From the NCBI GenBank assembly GCA_027068725.1, contig JAMOMD010000253.1:1-8305 (forward strand): a DNA stretch of 8,305 nucleotides. The letters are read 5' to 3'. Source of the DNA: Thermoproteales archaeon (GTDB lineage: Archaea > Thermoproteota > Thermoprotei > Thermoproteales > Thermocladiaceae). Positions 6,016 to 8,305 of this stretch are shown one piece after another. The first letter of the stretch is position 1; every line of letters starts with the position of its first letter. The notes under the pieces were generated by a model, which saw only the letters and a list, made by a program, of their open reading frames with translations, was not told where the DNA came from and ran no database searches. A program made the position numbers and the translations under genes.

Positions 6016-6415
6016 GAGAAATCTCCTCGAGAAACTTGATTATCTTCTCCCCAACCTGAAGGATTTTTGATGCTTCATCCGACGTGTATCCCCTTTCTCC
6101 ATACCTTGCTAAAGTATACGCTTCTTCGAGTTCTACGAGAGTACTGCGATATGTAACGACGAGTTCTCGAACAGATTCAGCCTCTCTAACGTATCCAGCT
6201 TCCTCTAAACGACGAGCAAGGAGTCCGAGGAGTTCTCTAATACCATGACCTCGTATTCTCTCTCCAAATAACTCGAAAAGAACAGCCTTCAGATAAAGCT
6301 GGACAGCCTGCTCCACAAAGAATACAACAAGATCAGGATCCCTGGCTTCCCTAGCTTCCGCTAAAAAGCTCAAGGCTCTACGTTTAAGTATACGAGCATA
6401 ATCTCCGCTCGACAC
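5996..6415 (-). CDS. HEPN-domain protein (partner of MNT nucleotidyltransferase)
   Basis: 139 residues, the usual size of a stand-alone HEPN protein, starting at GTG. It is all-helical: a first helix with ARILKRRALSFLAEAREA, a second with VFFVEQAVQLYLKAVLFELFG (31-51), the typical G-H-x-I-x-E-L-L segment (56-63), then Y100-TLARYG and a closing helix EASKILQVGEKIIKFLEEI. The AxQxxxKAxLF and RY landmarks fit archaeal HEPN proteins of the COG2250 type. The RX4-6H ribonuclease motif is absent: neither R90 nor R104 is followed by His at that distance, and the only His is residue 57. This protein may therefore not be an RNase, or may work by other residues. It is the first gene of a likely three-gene transcript with the MNT and HAD genes. 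Confidence 0.87.
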   Translation of the reverse strand: MSSGDYARILKRRALSFLAEAREARDPDLVVFFVEQAVQLYLKAVLFELFGERIRGHGIRELLGLLARRLEEAGYVREAESVRELVVTYRSTLVELEEAYTLARYGERGYTSDEASKILQVGEKIIKFLEEISRVAKLG

Positions 6416-6442
6416 GTGAATCCAGACTCACCATCAGGAAGC

Positions 6443-6451
6443 AATTTAAAC
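6443..6451 (-). promoter_or_regulatory. TATA-like box of the HEPN-MNT-HAD genes
   Basis: On the minus strand this reads GTTTAAATT, centred about 32 nt upstream of the GTG start at 6415. That would give a leader of only a few bases. It is the best box in the gap before the HEPN gene. Confidence 0.42.
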
Positions 6452-6485
6452 AACTATCCGTTGAATTCTAACAATACTCAGTTTA

Positions 6486-6549
6486 GGTCAGCCCTCCAGG
6501 TGTTCGTCATTTTTGTTTATCTGTCGTCCCGACAGCCTTCATCATCTGT
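6486..6549 (-). ncRNA. possible second C/D box sRNA (incomplete boxes)
   Basis: On the minus strand there is a C box ATGATGA (6545-6539), a C'-like box ATGACGA (6510-6504), a 12-nt stretch ACACCTGGAGGG and a D box CTGA (6491-6488). The total span of 58 nt and the C'-to-D spacing match a guide RNA. Against it, no CTGA-like D' box is present in the 28 nt between C and C', only CAGA, and this segment contains a 6-bp hairpin that would hide a guide. It lies in the divergent gap between the HEPN and mqnC genes. This is a weak candidate, offered because the second half fits well. Confidence 0.3.
6521..6535. repeat. inverted repeat upstream of mqnC
   Basis: CTGTCG and CGACAG flank a 3-base loop (TCC), a perfect 6-bp inverted repeat. 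It lies just downstream of a T-rich, TATA-like stretch (TTTGTTTATC, about 6512-6522) and some 55 bp before the mqnC start, a position suited to a repressor site or a small RNA hairpin. The remaining 50 bp to the ATG are strongly pyrimidine-rich with runs of five T and show no Shine-Dalgarno sequence. It also overlaps the weak C/D box candidate. Confidence 0.35.
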
Positions 6550-6590
6550 GGTAGTCTTGTTTTTGTAGTGTTTTTGTTCTTTCTTGACTG

Positions 6591-7706
6591 ATGCCGATAC
6601 GTCCTTCGTATTGTGGTGAGGAGGTTCTTGATCTTGTTCAGGATGTGTTAGAGGGTAATGTGACTGTGTCTGTTATTGAGAAGCTGCTTCGTGTTGAGGA
6701 TGTTCATGTTCTTGGTCGTGTTGCTCATGAGATTCGTAGGAGGCTCTGTGGTGATTTTGGGACATTTGTCGTTAACATGATATTGAACTACACTAACGTG
6801 TGCTATGTCAGATGCAAGTTCTGTGCTTTCTGGAGACGTAACTCTGATCCTGATGCTTTTCTGCTAAGTCCTGACGATGCTGTTAAACTTGTAGCTGAGA
6901 TTGACCGTATGTATGGTCCTCTGAGACAGGTCCTGATACAGGGAGGAATAAGTCCTGAAGTTACTGTTGAGTATATTGAAGAGCTCTTCAGGAAGATAAA
7001 GACGAAACTTCCACATATTGCAATTCATGGATTGAGTCCGCTCGAGATTCATTATCTAGCTATTAGAGAACGCATGTCGTATAGGGAAGTCCTCGAGAGA
7101 TTACGTGAAGCCGGTCTAGATTCCATGCCAGGAGGAGGCGGAGAGATACTTGTAGATAATGTCAGGAGAGTGATCTCTCCAGGAAAGATTGATTCTGATA
7201 CTTGGATCAGAGTCATGGAGGAGGCTCACAAGCTTGGAATAAGCACGTCAGCTACCATGATGTATGGTCACATTGAGACTGTGAGCGAGAGAGCTTGGCA
7301 CCTGTACAAGATATATGAGCTACAGTGCAGGACTGGAGGCTTTAACGCATTTATTGCATGGAACTTCGAGCCTAAGAACACGTACCTATCAAAAGTAAGT
7401 ACTGTAAGGTATCCTGAGGGTCCTGTTGCTCTCCTGAAGATAGTTGCAGTAGCTAGAATAGTTTTCAGAGATAAGATACCTCACGTACAGTCATCCTGGT
7501 TAACTAATGGTATTGAGATAGCTCAGATTAGTCTCCTGTATGGAGCTGATGACTTTGGAGGAACTTTGTATAATGAGAAAGTTATACCAGCAGCTGGTGT
7601 AGAAGTTCCTGTTTTAACACGAGAAAAAATCGTGAAGATTATAAGGGAAATAGGGCTTAGACCAGCTGAGAGAGATAATTTTTATAGAATATTGAAGGTT
7701 TATTGA
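6591..7706 (+). CDS. mqnC: radical SAM cyclic dehypoxanthinyl futalosine synthase
   Basis: 371 residues, the normal length of MqnC, which cyclises dehypoxanthine futalosine in the futalosine route to menaquinone. The [4Fe-4S] site is C71, C75, C78 in NYTNVCYVRCKFCAF. Further family landmarks are IQGGISPE (116-123), the HGLSPLEIH segment (146-154), AGLDSMPGGGGEIL (174-187), AHKLGISTSATMMYGHIET (212-230), GFNAFIAW (250-257), SSWLTNG (301-307) and GADDFGGTL (318-326). The Trp in the GFxAFIxW strand favours MqnC over CofH and MqnE. Differences from the usual sequence are VNMILNYTN where most have VDRNINYTN, and NEKVIPAAG where most have EENVVSAAG. An in-frame stop six bases before the ATG makes this the earliest start. 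The first 55 codons are markedly G+T-rich. No other mqn gene is in the window. Confidence 0.9.
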   Translation: MPIRPSYCGEEVLDLVQDVLEGNVTVSVIEKLLRVEDVHVLGRVAHEIRRRLCGDFGTFVVNMILNYTNVCYVRCKFCAFWRRNSDPDAFLLSPDDAVKLVAEIDRMYGPLRQVLIQGGISPEVTVEYIEELFRKIKTKLPHIAIHGLSPLEIHYLAIRERMSYREVLERLREAGLDSMPGGGGEILVDNVRRVISPGKIDSDTWIRVMEEAHKLGISTSATMMYGHIETVSERAWHLYKIYELQCRTGGFNAFIAWNFEPKNTYLSKVSTVRYPEGPVALLKIVAVARIVFRDKIPHVQSSWLTNGIEIAQISLLYGADDFGGTLYNEKVIPAAGVEVPVLTREKIVKIIREIGLRPAERDNFYRILKVY

Positions 7707-7738
7707 ATAGAAGTCTTATCTAGTTTATTGTCAGGTTC

Positions 7739-8002
7739 TTACTGTAGGAATGACTCGATTGATGCTACTCTTACGGCTGTTGTTGTAGTCTTGCCGCTTC
7801 CTGCCTGCGCCTTCAGCTTCTCCACAATGTCTGGGTGATTCTCCTTGAAGTGTCTGTACAGTGCAGCGTATCTTGAGAATGCTGCATCTTTCTCTGGCAC
7901 TATTTCACTACCGCAGATTCTACACTGGTATCCCTCTCCTGTTCTTGTAACGTACTCCTTCTCGATTAATTGTGCGATCTTGACCCAGTTCACTCTTGTC
8001 AT
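7739..8002 (-). CDS. small C2H2-type zinc-finger protein
   Basis: 87 residues from an ATG, with a purine-rich GAGGGAG six bases upstream. The N-terminal 20 residues form a helix, then a single zinc finger spans about 25-58: YQCRICG gives C27 and C30, and the helix ALYRHFKENHPD gives H51 and H56. The tail is Lys/Thr-rich and probably disordered. Small single-finger proteins like this are common in Thermoproteota and are thought to bind DNA or RNA, but their targets are unknown. The gene converges with mqnC (32 bp between the stops) and diverges from the TatD-like hydrolase gene, with a TATA-like box between the two start codons. Codon use is similar to its neighbours. Confidence 0.85.
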   Translation of the reverse strand: MTRVNWVKIAQLIEKEYVTRTGEGYQCRICGSEIVPEKDAAFSRYAALYRHFKENHPDIVEKLKAQAGSGKTTTTAVRVASIESFLQ

Positions 8003-8008
8003 AGGGCT

Positions 8009-8015
8009 CTCCCTC
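8009..8015 (-). promoter_or_regulatory. ribosome binding site of the zinc-finger gene
   Basis: GAGGGAG on the minus strand ends six bases before the ATG at 8002. It is a partial match to the archaeal GGAGGTGA sequence, and it is the clearest candidate in the window at a usable distance. With the TATA-like box at 8037-8045 it implies a short leader of about 13 nt. Confidence 0.4.
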
Positions 8016-8036
8016 GAGAAAGGCGTGGACTAGATG

Positions 8037-8045
8037 ATTTATAAA
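8037..8045. promoter_or_regulatory. shared TATA-like box between divergent genes
   Basis: ATTTATAAA on the plus strand reads TTTATAAAT on the minus strand, so it is nearly symmetrical and could work in both directions. It is centred about 39 nt before the zinc-finger start (minus) and 43 nt before the hydrolase start (plus), giving leaders of roughly 13-17 nt on each side. No second box stands out in the 81-bp gap. Confidence 0.5.
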
Positions 8046-8083
8046 CACTTGACGTTTTTCGAAGAAGATAGCGCTGACGTATC

Positions 8084-8305
8084 ATGAGCCTGAAGGTGTC
8101 TGATAATCACTGTCATGTAAATCCTGTCCGTGGACTAGGTCCACGTGAGGTTGCTAGACGATTCAGGAAGGAGGGAGGTCACGTTCTTGTTGTAGTTTCG
8201 CTATTGACCTGGAGTCTCGAGCTTCCTCCTTGCGAACTTTCTAGTTTTGAGAAGCTCTATAGAATGACGGTTGATGCTTGTCGTCAGGTGAGAGAGGAAG
8301 GTGTT
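8084..8305 (+). CDS. TatD/urease-superfamily metal-dependent hydrolase, N-terminal part (cut by right edge)
   Basis: An ATG opens a frame of 74 codons that runs past the window edge. Residues 7-11 read DNHCH, the metal-binding HxH motif at the end of the first beta strand, followed by VNPVRGLGPREVARRFRKEGG and a hydrophobic strand HVLVVVSLL (33-41). This matches the start of archaeal predicted metal-dependent hydrolases of the COG1831 type, which are TatD-like TIM-barrel enzymes with two metal ions. The substrate is not known; nucleic acid is plausible from the TatD relationship. The ATG is chosen because it puts the motif at the position usual for the family. The later metal ligands lie outside the window. 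Confidence 0.85.
   Translation, partial: MSLKVSDNHCHVNPVRGLGPREVARRFRKEGGHVLVVVSLLTWSLELPPCELSSFEKLYRMTVDACRQVREEGV

Noticed and set aside
6864..7052. Minus-strand open frame opposite mqnC
   Set aside because: It lies across the conserved radical SAM barrel and has no protein-like motif.
7845..8033. Plus-strand open frame opposite the zinc-finger gene
   Set aside because: The minus-strand frame carries the zinc-finger residues; this one is its shadow.
1..8305. tRNA or rRNA genes, insertion sequences, CRISPR repeats
   Set aside because: I looked for TψC-arm and anticodon-arm patterns, terminal inverted repeats and regularly spaced repeats and saw none.

Overview
This window looks like chromosomal DNA of a hyperthermophilic or thermophilic archaeon, most likely a Thermoproteota (crenarchaeal) lineage. 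The evidence is: TATA-like boxes about 25 nt upstream of start codons (leaderless transcripts), GTG and TTG starts, heavy AGA/AGG/ATA codon use, a HEPN/MNT pair, an archaeal hydrolase of the COG1831 type, and a textbook archaeal C/D box guide RNA. I cannot fix the genus. There are ten genes plus one strong RNA gene; no insertion sequence, CRISPR array, tRNA or rRNA is visible.

Left part (1-1920, all minus strand): a single-pass membrane protein cut by the left edge, a zinc-ribbon plus single-pass membrane protein, then in the 145-bp gap a C/D box sRNA (about 1134-1192), then a helical protein I do not recognise. The two membrane proteins share a layout: a cytoplasmic N terminus, one helix and an outside domain.

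Centre (2016-4984, plus strand): glmS, starting at TTG so that Cys is residue 2, followed after 2 bp by a GlmU-like protein. That protein has an intact left-handed beta-helix, but its nucleotidyltransferase domain has lost the usual glycine-rich NTP-binding signature. Together they point to the UDP-GlcNAc branch of amino-sugar synthesis, with the second protein possibly acting as an acetyltransferase or a non-catalytic partner.

Right-centre (4971-6415, minus strand): a likely operon read from right to left: a HEPN protein, an MNT-type minimal nucleotidyltransferase overlapping it by 20 bp, and a HAD-family hydrolase whose 3' end overlaps the convergent GlmU-like gene by 14 bp. A perfect 12-bp palindrome sits two bases upstream of the HAD start.

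Right end (6591-8305): a radical SAM enzyme of the MqnC type (futalosine route to menaquinone) on the plus strand, a small C2H2-type zinc-finger protein on the minus strand, and, divergent from it across a shared TATA-like box, the start of a TatD/urease-superfamily metal-dependent hydrolase cut by the right edge.

The best non-coding find is the C/D box sRNA: two exact GTGATGA boxes and two exact CTGA boxes at the spacing of archaeal methylation guides. The most interesting protein points are the degenerate GlmU-like enzyme beside glmS, the HEPN protein without the RX4-6H motif, and the Cys-rich dehalogenase-type HAD protein.
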